A model generated the notes under the pieces. That model saw only the letters and a program-made list of their open reading frames with translations. It was not told the DNA's origin and made no database searches. Made by a program: the position numbers and the translations under genes. Shown here in pieces: positions 24,551 through 36,202 of a stretch of 64,000 nt of DNA. The stretch is from Gossypium raimondii (Eukaryota; Streptophyta; Magnoliopsida; Malvales; Malvaceae), in the NCBI RefSeq assembly GCF_025698545.1, contig NC_068575.1:49671980-49735979 (forward strand). The letters are read 5' to 3'. Numbering within the stretch: position 1 is the stretch's first letter; the number at the start of each line of letters is the position of its first letter.

Positions 24551-26549
24551 GAAGGAACAAAAGAGAAACATAGGGGATCGGGGAGGGTAAAACAGGGAGG
24601 GTAAACTGAAGTGGCAGCTAATCTGGGCAAAAGAGAGGGATTAGAAACCGGTGGTTTTCACCGATTAGGAAAGTAATGTATTACACGCGTATTAGCAATA
24701 CATTGAACCAAACGACGGAAGAAAGAGGGATTAGGTGGGGCCCACCAATTAGGGGTGTATTGGCTATGCCAATACACGCAACCAAGCATGGTGTAAAGGT
24801 GTAAAATTCATGAAAAAAATTCTAAATTTTATAAGTTAAATGGGCTGTAAATGTTATATGAAAATTTTGGCTAGGCTTGGAATAAGGATTAAATTGCATG
24901 AATTTCATTTTCCGAGCCTAGGGATGAAATTGAAATTAATTAAAAGTATAGGGAAAAATGGTACATTTGCATAAGATGTAAGTTGGATTGAATTAAATAT
25001 GAAATGTGTTAAATTGATGTTAAATTCATTTATATAGATCTGAAAAGATCAAATAAAGAGTTAGATCGAGGAAAAGAAAAAGTATCGGATTAGTAGATCT
25101 CCATATACGAGCAAGTGGCGAGGTAAGTTCGTGTAATTAAAATGTATGTTGATATGTTTAAATTGAATGTTATGATTGTGAAATGCATTATTGCCATGTA
25201 TAAACATTAATCATATATCCGATAATGTCTGACAAGTGCTAAGTTTTGTTTGAATAAGTGAAAATAGATGGATACAGGATTTCCCATATTGGTTGTGGTC
25301 CTGCATATGTTGCGAACACACCATAGCTCTTACGAGCATCTTGTTATAAGCCCTCTCGAGTTTCCCGTTACATGGTTCCTGCGAGCATCATGATCGATAT
25401 TAATCCTGCATGTGTTGCGGACATACCGCAACTCTTTGTGAGCGCCCTGTTATATGATATTGATCCTGCATGTATTATGGACATACCGCAACTCTTTATG
25501 AGCATCTTGATATAAGCTCTTTGTGAGCTTCCTCATATGGCTCGCTTGAACTTCCTGTTATATAGCTATCCGGAGCTCCTTAATAATAACTCTTCGGAGT
25601 CACCTATTAAGCTGAATGAGCTTCCTCTTTTAAACTCTTATGAGTTTCTATGAGTTGACGGATTACAGTTTTGTACACTTCGAATGTATTACATGTGTAT
25701 CCATCGATATTTCAAATAAATTCAACGAACAAAGTTCTGACATCGTTAAACTGAGTTTAAGATGATTAGTCATGGGAATGCACATGTTATATGGAAATAT
25801 GATATGAAAAACATATGTATATGAAAGTTATTACATGATGAGCTCATCTTTGATTCTTGATGTTTACATGTAACTTATGACTAACAAGTTTCTTGAGATT
25901 ATATGTGTTAGGCAAATTGCCAAATTTCTTTGGATGAATTTTGTATACGTATCTTAAATAAAAATGATTGGTAAGTGGATTTTTCCATTATACGAACTTA
26001 CTAAGCATAATATGCTTACTTTGTTTTATTTCCTCTGTTTTATAGTACTCAGAAGCTCGTAAAGGTTGGAACTAGGTCGGAGCCACATCACACTATCCCT
26101 TGGACTTCTCAGTATATAAAGTAAGTTAATTTCGATATTATAGTGGCATGTATAAGTTAAATTGGCCAAAAGATGACATGTAAATGCTTGGTTGGAATTA
26201 GCTATTGGTATGGCTTGTGTTTGATATATTTTAGTATGTATACATAATTATGAGCTAAACATGTTTGATATGTGTGTTTGAAATGGTTAAAGATGGAAAG
26301 CATGTAGGTCTATTGATGAATGGGTTGTGATAGCATAATTGGTAAAATGTGCCCAAATGCATATATGTGTATTTGGTAAGTTTGAACGCTTGAAAATATG
26401 TGATGATATGTCATGCATAAAAATTGGTTTTGGCTTGATTTAATTATTTTGAATTGGCTTGGGAATGTGTTAAAATGTTAATGTAGGTGCAAGGTAAATT
26501 TGGGTGAGAAATAAGGCTTAAAAAGGGCCTTATTTTGTCCACACATGTG

Positions 26550-26910
26550 TGTGTCTCACTCGTGTGTGACACACGGCCATGCGCTCGGGCGTGTGGTTTG
26601 GCCGTATGTTCCATGCAACTTAAAAATTTGAGAAATAGAATGCTTCGGATTACTCACACGGGCAGAGCCATGGGCATGTGTCTCAGCCGTGTGTGACACA
26701 CGGCCTAGCACACGAGCGTATGGCTTGGCCGTGTGACCCCTGCACTTAATTTTCAAAAATTAAATTGTACACACGGCCTAACACACGGGCGTGTGGCTGG
26801 TCGTGTGACCCAAGTCAGAGAGTTACACAGGTGTGGACACGAACTAGGATACGGTCGTGTGCCTCACATCGAATGCTTACACGGCCTGACCACACGGGCG
26901 TGTGTCCCCT
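26550..26910. repeat. Reiterated cacacgggcgtgtg motifs
   Basis: Six or more copies of cacacgg/gggcgtgtg half-sites with irregular spacing near the right end of the solo LTR. CACACG and CGTGTG arms could pair. The same motif recurs in the Athila-like LTRs and internal region (see findings). Confidence 0.8.
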
Positions 26911-27153
26911 GTACCTTGGAAAAAATTTGAAATTTTGCGTAAAATTTTCCCGAGTTATCAATTTAGTCCCGACTTATTTCAAATGCATAAATTGGACCTC
27001 AAGGATTCATTTAATGGATAGTTTGGTTGAATATGATTGGTTTCGGATATGAATAGTAAATAACATAAATTAATTATGCTTGTTCTGTAAACTCCGGTAA
27101 TACTCCGTAACCCTATTCTGGCGACGAATATAGGTTAGGGGCGTTACAACATG

Positions 27154-28054
27154 AACTTTAGTGTCTCGAGACATACTATTAAATTTGGCTCTTTGAGTTT
27201 GGATTTGCATCCTAACTCTGTGTTTGACCCCGCTTGAACCGGAAACATTTTACATGAGATTGTTTATCATTACTTTATCGTGTTTATGCATATAGTTGTG
27301 ATTGTATATAAATTATTATGAATTAATGACAAATTTTTTGATTTATTTATTTGTAATAGTCTAAGTTGCTTCGGCAACGTAATGTGACGTCACACATTCG
27401 GATTCAACGACCAGATTAGGTGTGGGGTGTCACAGTGGAAATTTGTATACTGCATCCACCACATTGCAGTTAACTTTCATAAGGACTTTAAGAATACAGA
27501 TTGGTGTAAACAAGTTGTGAACATTGGTAATTCAATAGTCTTATTTTTTTTATCTTTTGAATACATTAGAAACACGAATAAATGATAACACGACTTGTGA
27601 AAATACGTACGCAGAGTCTGTTAATGTCGTCTTGAAGTGTACATGACATCTGCCCATTTTAATTGTTTTCTTAGTTACGTTCTACAAGCTAGCAACCTTG
27701 AAGCTAAAAATTGGGGAGGGGGGAACAAACAAAGCAAATGGTGGCGGGATACGTCTACTGCGAGGGGATGAGGAAAGCGGTGGCAGTTAACACATAAAAG
27801 ATGAGGTCGATGTATGTACAACTATATTCTCGGCAACTAGAAACTTTCCAAGTGATAGAGTTCGTCGGCTAGCGAGTAGGTATCTCGGCTAGGTTATACG
27901 GAGTTGATTTCTTTAATAGGGGGTGCAACCGTGAGTGGTTTCAAACTCTTTGGTACTCATGTACACACATCATTACGGTATGTGCATTTGCCCAGGTCGA
28001 TTGTACGCAACATGTCGACAAATTTACACGCTGGAACACACATTACGTATTTGG
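27154..28054. other. Flanking repeat DNA, unresolved
   Basis: The first part continues the gtctcgagac-containing sequence interrupted by the solo LTR and ends near 27436 with ggtgtggggtgtcaca, which resembles a further LTR terminus. Its other end could not be placed. No gene is recognised. Confidence 0.4.
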
Positions 28055-28645
28055 AATACGAGCTCTTAGTTTGCAGTGGTTTTGCGGTCATGGGTTCAAG
28101 TTTCATTCCACCAGAAGAGGATACTTTAAAAACCCCATACATAAGTTTGGGATCATAATCATAGGGAAAAAAAGGCTCACCAGTATAATCAACTTATTTT
28201 TTCTCCATCAAAGTAGTATCCTTAACCTCCTTGTTTGAAATTTGTGACAGAGTTGGGGCAAGAAGACTTTCAGGGAGAAGAGTGACTATGATGGTGGAGA
28301 AAAACTGAAACACGACTCGGGGCAGCAATAGTTGCTATGATTATATAACTTATTAATAACTACAACCGCTATCGCCCTGACTCGTGCTTTAGCTTTTTCT
28401 CTACTGTCACAGTCACTCCCCCCTAAAAGTCTTCTTGCCCCCATCTCCGACAGAAGTTTCGAACAATGAGGTTAATGATACTACATAGATAGAGAAAAAG
28501 AATAAGTTGATAATACTGGTGAGCCTCTTTTCCCTATGATTATGATCTCAAACTTATGTATGGAATTTATAAAGCATTCTCTTCTGGGAGCATGAAACTT
28601 GAACCCATGACCGCATAACCACCACCAACTAAGGGCCCAAGTTAT
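28055..28645. mobile_element. Foldback (hairpin) element, arms about 270 bp
   Basis: The left arm (about 28055-28335) and the complement of the right arm (about 28370-28645) match along their length. They share tatgcggtcatgggttcaag-like, gatcataatcataggga, aggctcaccagta, caacttatt and ggcaagaagactttnaggg blocks. The arms meet with only a short AT-rich centre (ttatataacttattaataa). I estimate roughly 80% identity by eye. No coding capacity. Candidate MITE or foldback transposon; target duplications were not identified. Confidence 0.75.
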
Positions 28646-28748
28646 ACTTGAACCCGTGGACGCATAACTACCGTCAACTGGGAGCCCTAGTTATACTTAA
28701 ACTCGTGATTGTATAACCACCATGAACCAGGAGCCTGAGTTGCGATGC
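28600..28748. repeat. 49-bp tandem repeat, 3 units
   Basis: Units start gaacccatgaccgcataacc, gaacccgtggacgcataact and aaactcgtgattgtataacc at about 49-bp spacing. The first overlaps the end of the foldback element's right arm. Confidence 0.8.
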
Positions 28749-30438
28749 GACATTTTCTAAGGTGATTCCTTTACCAACAGTCAACCCCATTTGTTAGAAT
28801 AGTTTCCATTGAGTCTCTACACCTATCTTTTTTTTTTATTCTCGCTTGCTGAACCTTTGTTCATGTTTATTTTCGTAAAACAATAAAATAATAGGATTTG
28901 ATTCAGGATTGCCCATTTTTCATTCTAGGGTTTCTCTGAATTTGAAAGTTATCACTTAGTAGGTTTCCATACCAAGACTCAATCCAATTAAGTCTGTAGC
29001 ATTTACCAATTTCGCCATATCCCCACTCCCCACATGGGAAATGAAATGTGTGGATTTAAGAGCGCCACCGCATCACCATGAACTTAAACATACCTTAAAA
29101 CTATTACAATTTCTCCCTGGAACACAAATACAAATAAATCCTTCTCCTTAAATTTCCAACTAAAATAAATAATTTTTGGAAAGAAGAACGCGTCCAACAA
29201 GACACGTTTTCTATTTCTCTCTCTAAAATCGACCTATTTATTTAAATTTAGAAAAAAAACCTAATCCCCTCATTAACTTCTAAAATCGACTTTTTTAGCT
29301 AATTAACCCTATATTTTTTACAATTATTTTATCCCCACACACCCGTTGTGAAAAGAAACAAACTTCATTCTCGACCTTTGAAAGTACTAAACAAATGCCT
29401 CATAGTAGCTATCATCGATGCTGCTAAAAGGACAAAATTATTGCAAGCAAAAATATTATTGATGACGAGGAACACATTTTTACCTATGCTACTATTACCC
29501 TGTCTGTATAAAAGTTACGAGATGAAATGCCACTCGAACCACAGTTATCTTGTTCTTCCCTAAATAGGCTTAGGTGCTGCAACTGATTGGACGTTAAAGG
29601 GATGAACCACTGTTTTTGTGCGCTCCACGGCAGTGGTACCTAACCCAGACAAACTTTGAATATTAGATACGACACAAAGATCATACTCTGCATGGGACAT
29701 CCTAAAAGGTAAGAGGTTATTTAGAAATTAAATTCGAGATTAATGTAAATTAAAATTTAAAGATTAGCTGAAGAAATCTTTGTGAAAAGAAAAAAATCCC
29801 ATGGAGAAATAGGTGAGACTTTTGATGTAAGCATCATGTTTTGGCTAAAAAAGATCATCAATACATCATCAACACGTATCAACTACTGGTAAATATTCTT
29901 GCAGGATTTGGCTTTACGTACTCATCCCTCTTGCCAAAGCACTTAAAAAAAGCCTCTTTAAGCATGTTTAAAGTCAAGTGAGTGGTGGTTTATGATGCAA
30001 CCCCCAACGAAAAGCCACATTGCCTCGTCTTTTCAAGTCTTTACTTGAAAAGGTTTTCGCCAAACTTGAATCAAATCTTTATATAATAATTTTACCAACC
30101 AGTTCATCCAAAACCCAATTCAAAGAACGAAATATTCTATCGCTTAAAAATAATTAGCTTTCTCTTTTTAACATATTCGTTTTACCTTGCCTTTCGTTTC
30201 GACGTTTCAACTTTCAATTAGATACTCAAAAAAAGCGAACAATTTTTTTTTTATCATATCTATATATATATCGGAAAGATTGGATTCAGCTGCTGAAATA
30301 GAAAGAAAATCTAGGGGAATAAATGCACCTAAAGTAGCCATCAGCTATGACTATGATCTGTGAGGGGAATATAAATACAAGTTCTTAAGAAAAAAAAAAA
30401 CTAAAAGGTTTAAGCAAACTTTTTTCTCGAAAAGATGA
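28749..30438. other. AT-rich spacer before the dCTP pyrophosphatase gene
   Basis: No coding region recognised. The right end is the 3' flank of the minus-strand gene at 30439-31449. Confidence 0.4.
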
Positions 30439-31449
30439 TCAACCAGTGCGTGCGGTGCCATTGCTGGTATTGAAGTTTTTCTTTGAAGCTGGGTACTTGA
30501 TGGCATTAAGTTCAACTTTGCGCAGAGCAGCTTTGCCCAGATCAATGCCACATATATCAGACAGCCTTACAAGGTAGAGTAGAACATCTGAGAGTTCTTC
30601 ACCAAGGTGAACTTTTTCTTCTTCTTTCCAATCAGGCAACCCTTTTGGGACCTCCCCTTTCCACTGAAATATCTCCGACAATTCTCCCACTTCACCCACC
30701 TTACATGAATTTTCACCAAAAAAGTGTCAAGAGTTTGAACTTTTACAGCGAACAATAATCATGAATCTACTTTATGACATGTATATAATAGTAGCAACAA
30801 AAGAGAAAAGGGTAAGGATTTCCTGTGATTCAGAAAATAAAAAGGGAAAAACTTGTTTGAACTTTGCAGGGACAGTTTGTCAAGTTTGACTCTGCGCAAG
30901 AAGCATTTCAGGCAGGCCAAGTTGGAAAAAGTTAAAAACCCTAACTTGGACGTCAAGAAAGGTACTTAAGTAATAAGAGAAAATTCCGGAAAAGGGCCAT
31001 TGCAAGTAAGTGTTGTGATTTAAGGAAAACATGGCTTGACGACAAAACAATTAATATATCTAATAATCCAACTGGTTTAGGCTGTATTTTGCTTGGTCAA
31101 ACTCAAATCTTCCCATACAGAAAATCAAAGAAACTAGCCCCCCCTCCCCCCCCCCCCAAAAAAAAAAGCTTGTAAGAGCTAACCCTTCCATCTTTCATGT
31201 CCCATAGAAATGGAAACCATCAAATATTCAAAGACAAAACTTAATAAAAAAAAAACCCAGAAAAATAATAAAGAGAAAGAGCAAGAGCAAGCCTCATGAA
31301 GGTTTGGTTGAGATATGTACCAGGGCCAAAAGGAGATTTCTAGGGCTGTGAAACTGATCCCAGTCCCGTTCTTTGGCAAAGTTAGCCATTTTCTGCTTAA
31401 GAAGATCAAGACTCACGCTTTGATCACGTTCCTCAACTCCCCCAGTCAT
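30439..31449 (-). CDS. DCTPP1: dCTP pyrophosphatase 1-like (MazG/all-alpha NTP pyrophosphatase)
   Basis: Two minus-strand exons, 31321-31449 (43 codons) and 30439-30699 (86 codons plus stop), join in phase 0 across a 621-bp GT..AG intron; the product is 129 aa. The start at 31449 begins MTGGVEERDQSVSLDLLKQK, followed by FAKERDWDQFHSPRNLLLAL as in plant and animal DCTPP1. The metal-binding signature of the all-alpha NTP pyrophosphatases is present: GEVGELSEIFQWKG (Glu residues of helix 2) and EELSDVLLYLVRLSDICGIDL (EExxD of helix 3). The known role of the family is hydrolysis of dCTP and modified dNTPs to the monophosphate plus pyrophosphate, cleaning the nucleotide pool. The intron carries a C tract followed by an A tract (31138-31167). 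Possible TATA boxes on the minus strand lie at 31722-31733 and 31631-31641; neither is decisive. Confidence 0.9.
31138..31167. repeat. Homopolymer tract C then A within the DCTPP1-like intron
   Basis: About 19 C residues broken by one T, directly followed by ten A residues. Confidence 0.9.
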
Positions 31450-31997
31450 CTTTTTTCTAGCCTGAAAATTTTAGTCCCTTTGTCTAAACGGAAAAAGAAA
31501 AAGAAGAAAGGACTAAGAAAAAGAAGCAAAAGATAGACTGATAAATGGATGAAAATGATGCTTGAGAGATAAGGGTAAAGAGTAGAGCGACAAGTGCAAG
31601 TGCAGTTTTCTTGGAAAAGGGCAACAAAGCTAATATAAGGGGAAAAAACAGAGTGGGGGAAGGAAACCAGAAAACAAAGGGATGTTCTATTGTGTAAAAG
31701 CGTTGATGAATTTAATTCACTAAATATATATAGGGTGGGTACATAACCACATACATGTATCTTTCTACTCGTACAATGTCTAAATACAAGACAGAGTTAG
31801 CAGGGCTGAGCCTACAGGGGTATAGCTACGACCTATACCGAGTACTGACAATTCGTGATACCACGTGTCATTTTCCCACATGGAATCCCGCCTCACTCTT
31901 TGGGCCACCGCATGTATTTGTAGGGACCACGTGTTTTTCTTCCTCATTACTTTCCTGGGGCTTGTTTCTTTTGGCAATGCTAATATATCTGCCCCTC

Positions 31998-32022
31998 GCC
32001 GGCACCGGCACCGGCACCGGCT
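31998..32022. repeat. (GGCACC)n microsatellite
   Basis: Four units of ccggca/ggcacc. It encodes a Pro-Val run in one frame, which explains a spurious minus-strand ORF. Confidence 0.9.
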
Positions 32023-32619
32023 CCAAGGCTGAAGAATCAAAATCCAGGAGTAGGCCTGGTGGAATTGAATTTATTACCATAAACTTAAAATTAAAATCCC
32101 ATATCAAACATCAAGCGTTGAGTGGGTGGCAGCTCCACCTGCAAATTTTTAAGGTAATTTCTATTTACGCCAATGACTGACTGAGAGAAAGAAGAACAAA
32201 TAGAATAGCAAGTACAAGTGAAGTTTATAAAATTAAGGATAATTGCACTTAAATATGTTTATAATATCTTTGTTATAATGGAAACCACTTTACTTAAAAT
32301 TGCAAGCTGATTATGATGCCAACTAAGTTCATATAAAACTTTTAACTCAAGTGTCCTTTCCTTTTATTTTTTATTTTTTTCTGGTAATCTCATTAATTTA
32401 AATTATTTTGTTTTTATTGTTTATGCGCCATTGAAAGATTTTGATTTTTTTTTATATAAAGAAAAAAAACTCGAGTAATATTTCTCTTGTGTCTTATTGA
32501 TATAAATATTAAGGTATTTATATATGTTGTTACAGATATTATTACAGCTCATGATAGAGTTCCAATATTTTGTCTTGACTCCGCTGCCCCTAATACTGAT
32601 ATTCTTTGCAAACTCCAAG

Positions 32620-32985
32620 TTTGTTAGGCACGTGTCTACGGAACACGCGGTCCTTTCTGCTCTTGGGACTTGCGCTCTGGGAGGGCTCCGTACTTACTGG
32701 ACACGTGTCTAGATGGCTTTCAGAGTACGTGGTCCTTTCAATGAGTTCCTTGGGTGTATGCGAAGTGAGATTGCGATCTTCCCTAGGTTCCTGCGAGCTG
32801 GGTCTAAAACTTTGCCTTGTGAGCTGGACCCGCGGATGTTGGTCCTACAACCTTGCCTTGTGAGCTCGCGCAAAGTTCCTGCGAGCTGGATCTGTAGCCT
32901 TGCCTTGCGAGCTGGTTCGCCTTGTTGTCTTCTCGTGGTCGGGTCGTGGGTCAGAGGCTCGAATCCTTTCTAAGACTCGAGTCTC
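32620..32985. repeat. GC-rich island with degenerate ccttgccttgygagctgg repeats
   Basis: Sharp rise in GC against AT-rich flanks. The phrases gcgagctgg, ccttgccttg and gttcctgcgagctgg recur three to four times. It may be an internal piece of a retroelement LTR; no borders found. Confidence 0.6.
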
Positions 32986-34660
32986 AAGTTATTGATGTAT
33001 AACAGCTTTTAAATAATTTAAAAAAAATTCTTTTAATGTGACATGTTTCATCTAATTAGGATAGAGATATGCAAATGTAAAATTCCTAATTTTGAATTTA
33101 TTTCAATTTGATTTGATTGGTGGTTGGATTTATTCAACTTTATAATAATTAAATTGAAATTAATTTTTTTAAAAATTAAACACGAATAATTTAATTTGGA
33201 CAAATATGGAGTTCACATCCCTAAACTGCACTAAGGAAAAGTTAAATTAACTAATGTTTAAAATATAATATCCAAGAAATCTGAATAGAGTTCCAAACTC
33301 CGCAATTATTTCCTCCAATGGTATCTTATTATTGAAATTGTATTGTTATGATGGTGATTTGAATGGATCCTTATAGGAGCAAAAGTAGGCTTATCTTGTA
33401 TGTCTTTTAAAGATCTTCCAAATGGTGATGTTATAAGCAACTCACTTATTTCAAGTTTCAAGTCCCACAATTTTCTTTTGTCCACTAATGATTCCGTGGA
33501 CTTGAGTACGTGAAAGCACATGTAAATTATTGTATAAAAATTAAAATAAAACTTCATTTGTTTTTATACATTATTTAGTCAATAAAACTAATGTGGGAAA
33601 AAGGGTTTTATGATTATTATTTTTTATTTTCTTAAGCATTGTGGTTGTAATACTCTAAATTTCTTAATTTATTGAGTGTTAATTATGTTAATAAAATTGA
33701 TCTGATTTAGTGGTTAAGTATTTTGGTGATGCGCTTGAGGTTTTGTATTCAATTCCTTTCCCTTAAAATTTTCATTAATTTTGGCCCAAAATCTAGCTTG
33801 CCATACCTAGCTTTTCTTTAAATTTTGTATGTTTGTTATCATGTGTGTGGCTTTGGCCTAGTTGTTAAGAAGTGGTGTAAGTTCCTTCCTGCGAATTGAG
33901 TTTTCAACAATCTTCTCTTTAAGGGTAAGTAACAAAATGCCTTAGTTTTAAGGGCTGGTTGGTTTTAGCCATACATTGGCCGAATGCTTTAAGAGAGAGC
34001 AAAGGGTCAAACGCCCTAGATCGAGTTGTGTGTGGGTTCTAATGGGTTGAGGTTTGTTGTCGTGTGCAGAGCTTAGGTTGTTATTGTAGTGCTGGCATTT
34101 CCAAAGCAATCAGGTGTGTGTCCTAACCCTACGTGACTTGTGTGTGTATGATGATAACTGAATGTTTTTGTGCTTTATTTGGAATCGTTCGATTGTGATC
34201 AGTGTTTTTCCGGTGGTGGCTAAATGTAAGTATCCCCTAACTATGAATCTGAGTGTTAGCCGATTGACTATGGGTATGTTTCTGTTATGGCCGAATATGG
34301 GCAAGTGAGTTGGGTGTCATGATCAAAGGTGAGTATGCCTTTGTATGGGTTAGTCGAATGCATGTGTGCCCCTAACTGTGTTGCTAAATGTGTTATTTTC
34401 ATATTTTTGTTGGTCGAATATGTCAATGAGCATGCTTCTAATATGTTAAACTATATATTCTAATGGCATGATTGTAATTTGTTATACTTGTATTTGAGTA
34501 TGTCTGATTTGTGTATGTGCATTGGGGTTGGGATATGTATAATATGGAGAAAGTTCAGGCAGACTACAATCTGTGAATCTGGCGGTTTAACCGTAATTTG
34601 ATTTTGGTAGTAATTTGTATTATCTGTTCATGGAGGTAATTCCACATATATCTTGCAGCT

Positions 34661-35906
34661 TGATAAGCTGTAAAAGTAACATGTTTTAATTTTATTCTTA
34701 ATGCGTTTTTGGATTATTAATTATGTAAATTAGTAAATTTGATGCTCCTAATCAGTTAAATTCATTTCTCTATACTCAGGAGAGCATTTGGGAGTGAAAG
34801 GGGCGAAAAACGAGCCAAAATCGGACAAATAGAGCTGTTTTCAGGATCCACATGGCTTGGGCATTTTCACACGGGATGGCCACACGCCCGTGTGCTAGCC
34901 CGTGTCGATATGGTACCCTGCTTCCCAAATACGTGGAAAAACCTAATTTTTAGGCTTTCTGAGCATTCTAAAGTCTATAAATACCAATTAGAAGAAGACC
35001 TAAGGGGACACTCAGAGAAGATCGAAGAAAGCACTAGAAGAACGCCATCAGATTCAACTCAGAAGCGGATCTCCCTCAAGATCGAAGATCTCAATTTAAT
35101 TTCTTTTGAAGTTTTATTGAGTTTCTTTAAGTCTTGTAGTTATTCTAACTTTGAGATGTTTTCATTTAGTATTATGAACTAAATTCCCTAAATACCTAGG
35201 GAATATGAAACCTATGATGAATCTTATTATTTGATTTCTGATTTACACGATAAATACTTGATTCTTGCTCTCAATTATGTGTGCTTATTTCTTATTTTAA
35301 TATTTCTGAGATATTAATTCAAGTTTAATGTGCTTATTTTAGTGGAGCAAATATCCATGTTTAAGAGTAGATCTAGCATAATTGAGTGGAGTTGCATGCA
35401 ATCCTAGAAATAGGACGACATAAATCTACCGGATTAGAGTCAAATCTAATAGGGGAATCCATAGATCGAGTTAATGCGACAATATGAGTTTTAATTAGAA
35501 AGAGATTTCAATTAATCAACCTAGAGTCAGTTGTTATTACTCTCGAAAGAGATATTAACATAATTTAGGGATTTCTACGGATCAAGACATAAGTGAATAA
35601 ATCGTTTAATTTAGATTCATAATAATAGGTGAAGTCTAGGTGGATTCTTTCCTTGGTATTGTCTATCTCATTGGTTATTTTAGATTATTTTCCTATTTCA
35701 TTCTCTGTTGCGTTCTTAGTTAAATTAGTTTTGTAATTTTAGATTAAAAACAATCTCTCCAACTTGTTGGCTAAATAATAGAAAAACGGTAATTATTGGT
35801 ACTTTTAGTTCTCATGGATATGATATTCCCTACTCACCATAACTATACTATTGTTCGATGGGTGCGCTTACCTTAGTCGTATTTATAGTTAGTTTAGTGA
35901 CCATCA
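34661..35906 (+). repeat. 5' LTR of the Athila-like element
   Basis: 1246 bp, TGATAAGCTG..ACCATCA. It is highly similar to the 3' LTR and to the solo LTR at 44159-45394 (shared phrases include ctataaataccaattagaag and gagtggagttgcatgcaatc). Confidence 0.9.
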
Positions 35907-35912
35907 AGTTTT

Positions 35913-35931
35913 TACTACCGTTGTTGGGGAC
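35913..35931 (+). other. Decayed primer-binding site (tRNA-Asp type)
   Basis: Just inside the 5' LTR the sequence tactaccgttgttggggac aligns with the plant Gypsy primer site complementary to the 3' end of tRNA-Asp. Nearly all differences are C-to-T or G-to-A. Confidence 0.6.
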
Positions 35932-36202
35932 TAAAATATTAGGAACACTTGCTTTTTATTAAGTTAGCCATTTATTTTTATTGCACTTTATTTTTGTTTT
36001 TAGTTTAATTTTTGTTTTCTAAATTTTCTTTTATTTGCTTCTGGCATGTTCTTTTAGTTTATGACTAGAAGAAACCCGTCGAGACCATTATTATTTGACA
36101 GTTAGATTGAAAGTAAAGCTCGCAGAAATCGTAGAGAAGCAAGGCAAAGTCAATAGAGTATAATAAACGAGCAAAGATAACGTTATTATTATTACTGAGG
36201 AG

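Larger units (their letters stand above)
17455..24793 (-). mobile_element. PIF/Harbinger DNA transposon, 7.3 kb, two genes, decayed
   Basis: Terminal inverted repeats begin GAGCACGTTTGGTT on the left; on the right the complement begins CACCATGCTTGGTT. Both continue into a matching ..GTATTGGNATAG block of about 28-30 bp in total. A perfect 3-bp TAA duplication flanks the element (17452-17454 and 24794-24796), as known for the PIF/Harbinger superfamily. It carries the two genes expected of an autonomous member, a Myb/SANT-like protein and a DDE transposase, both on the minus strand and both interrupted by stops. Internal tandem arrays occur near both ends. At 7.3 kb it is long for the group because of AT-rich spacer between the genes and the ends. 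Confidence 0.88.
16755..27148 (+). mobile_element. Solo LTR (about 3.05 kb) split by a Harbinger transposon
   Basis: The outer segment begins TGTACCGGCTCG and ends GGGGCGTTACA. It is flanked by a perfect 5-bp target duplication, acatg (16750-16754 and 27149-27153). Removing the inserted transposon and its taa duplication leaves about 3.05 kb without gag or pol, hence a solo LTR. The right part (24797-27148) has features common in large plant Ty3/Gypsy LTRs: reiterated tcctgcatgtgttgcggacata/gctctttgtgagc units around 25300-25620 and cacacgggcgtgtg motifs around 26550-26910. The gtctcgagac cluster on the two sides of this insertion would be continuous without it. Confidence 0.75.
31450..33640. 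other. Upstream flank and GC-rich island
   Basis: Promoter-side DNA of the DCTPP1-like gene, then a (GGCACC)n microsatellite at 31998-32022 and a GC-rich block at about 32620-32985 with recurrent ccttgccttgygagctgg phrases. The open frames over these blocks have no recognisable protein features. Confidence 0.45.

Noticed and set aside
24331-24630. Phe/Ser/Leu-rich minus-strand frames resembling membrane proteins
   Set aside because: They are produced by the purine-rich 38-bp tandem repeat inside the Harbinger element.
27420-27440. Right terminus of another LTR (ggtgtggggtgtcaca)
   Set aside because: A matching left end and TSD could not be located, so no element is claimed.
27904-28158. 84-aa plus-strand frame
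   Set aside because: It overlaps the foldback element's left arm and has no recognisable protein feature.
29990-30090. snRNA-type promoter (ccacattg motif followed by tttatata)
   Set aside because: The spacing of about 60 bp does not fit plant snRNA promoters, and no snRNA sequence follows.
31755-32180. 141-aa plus-strand frame and overlapping minus-strand frames upstream of the DCTPP1-like gene
   Set aside because: They run through a GGCACC microsatellite and lie in promoter-side DNA; no family resemblance or splice support.
32606-32973. Overlapping frames in the GC-rich island
   Set aside because: Low stop-codon frequency follows from GC content; the sequence is internally repetitive and no protein motif is seen.
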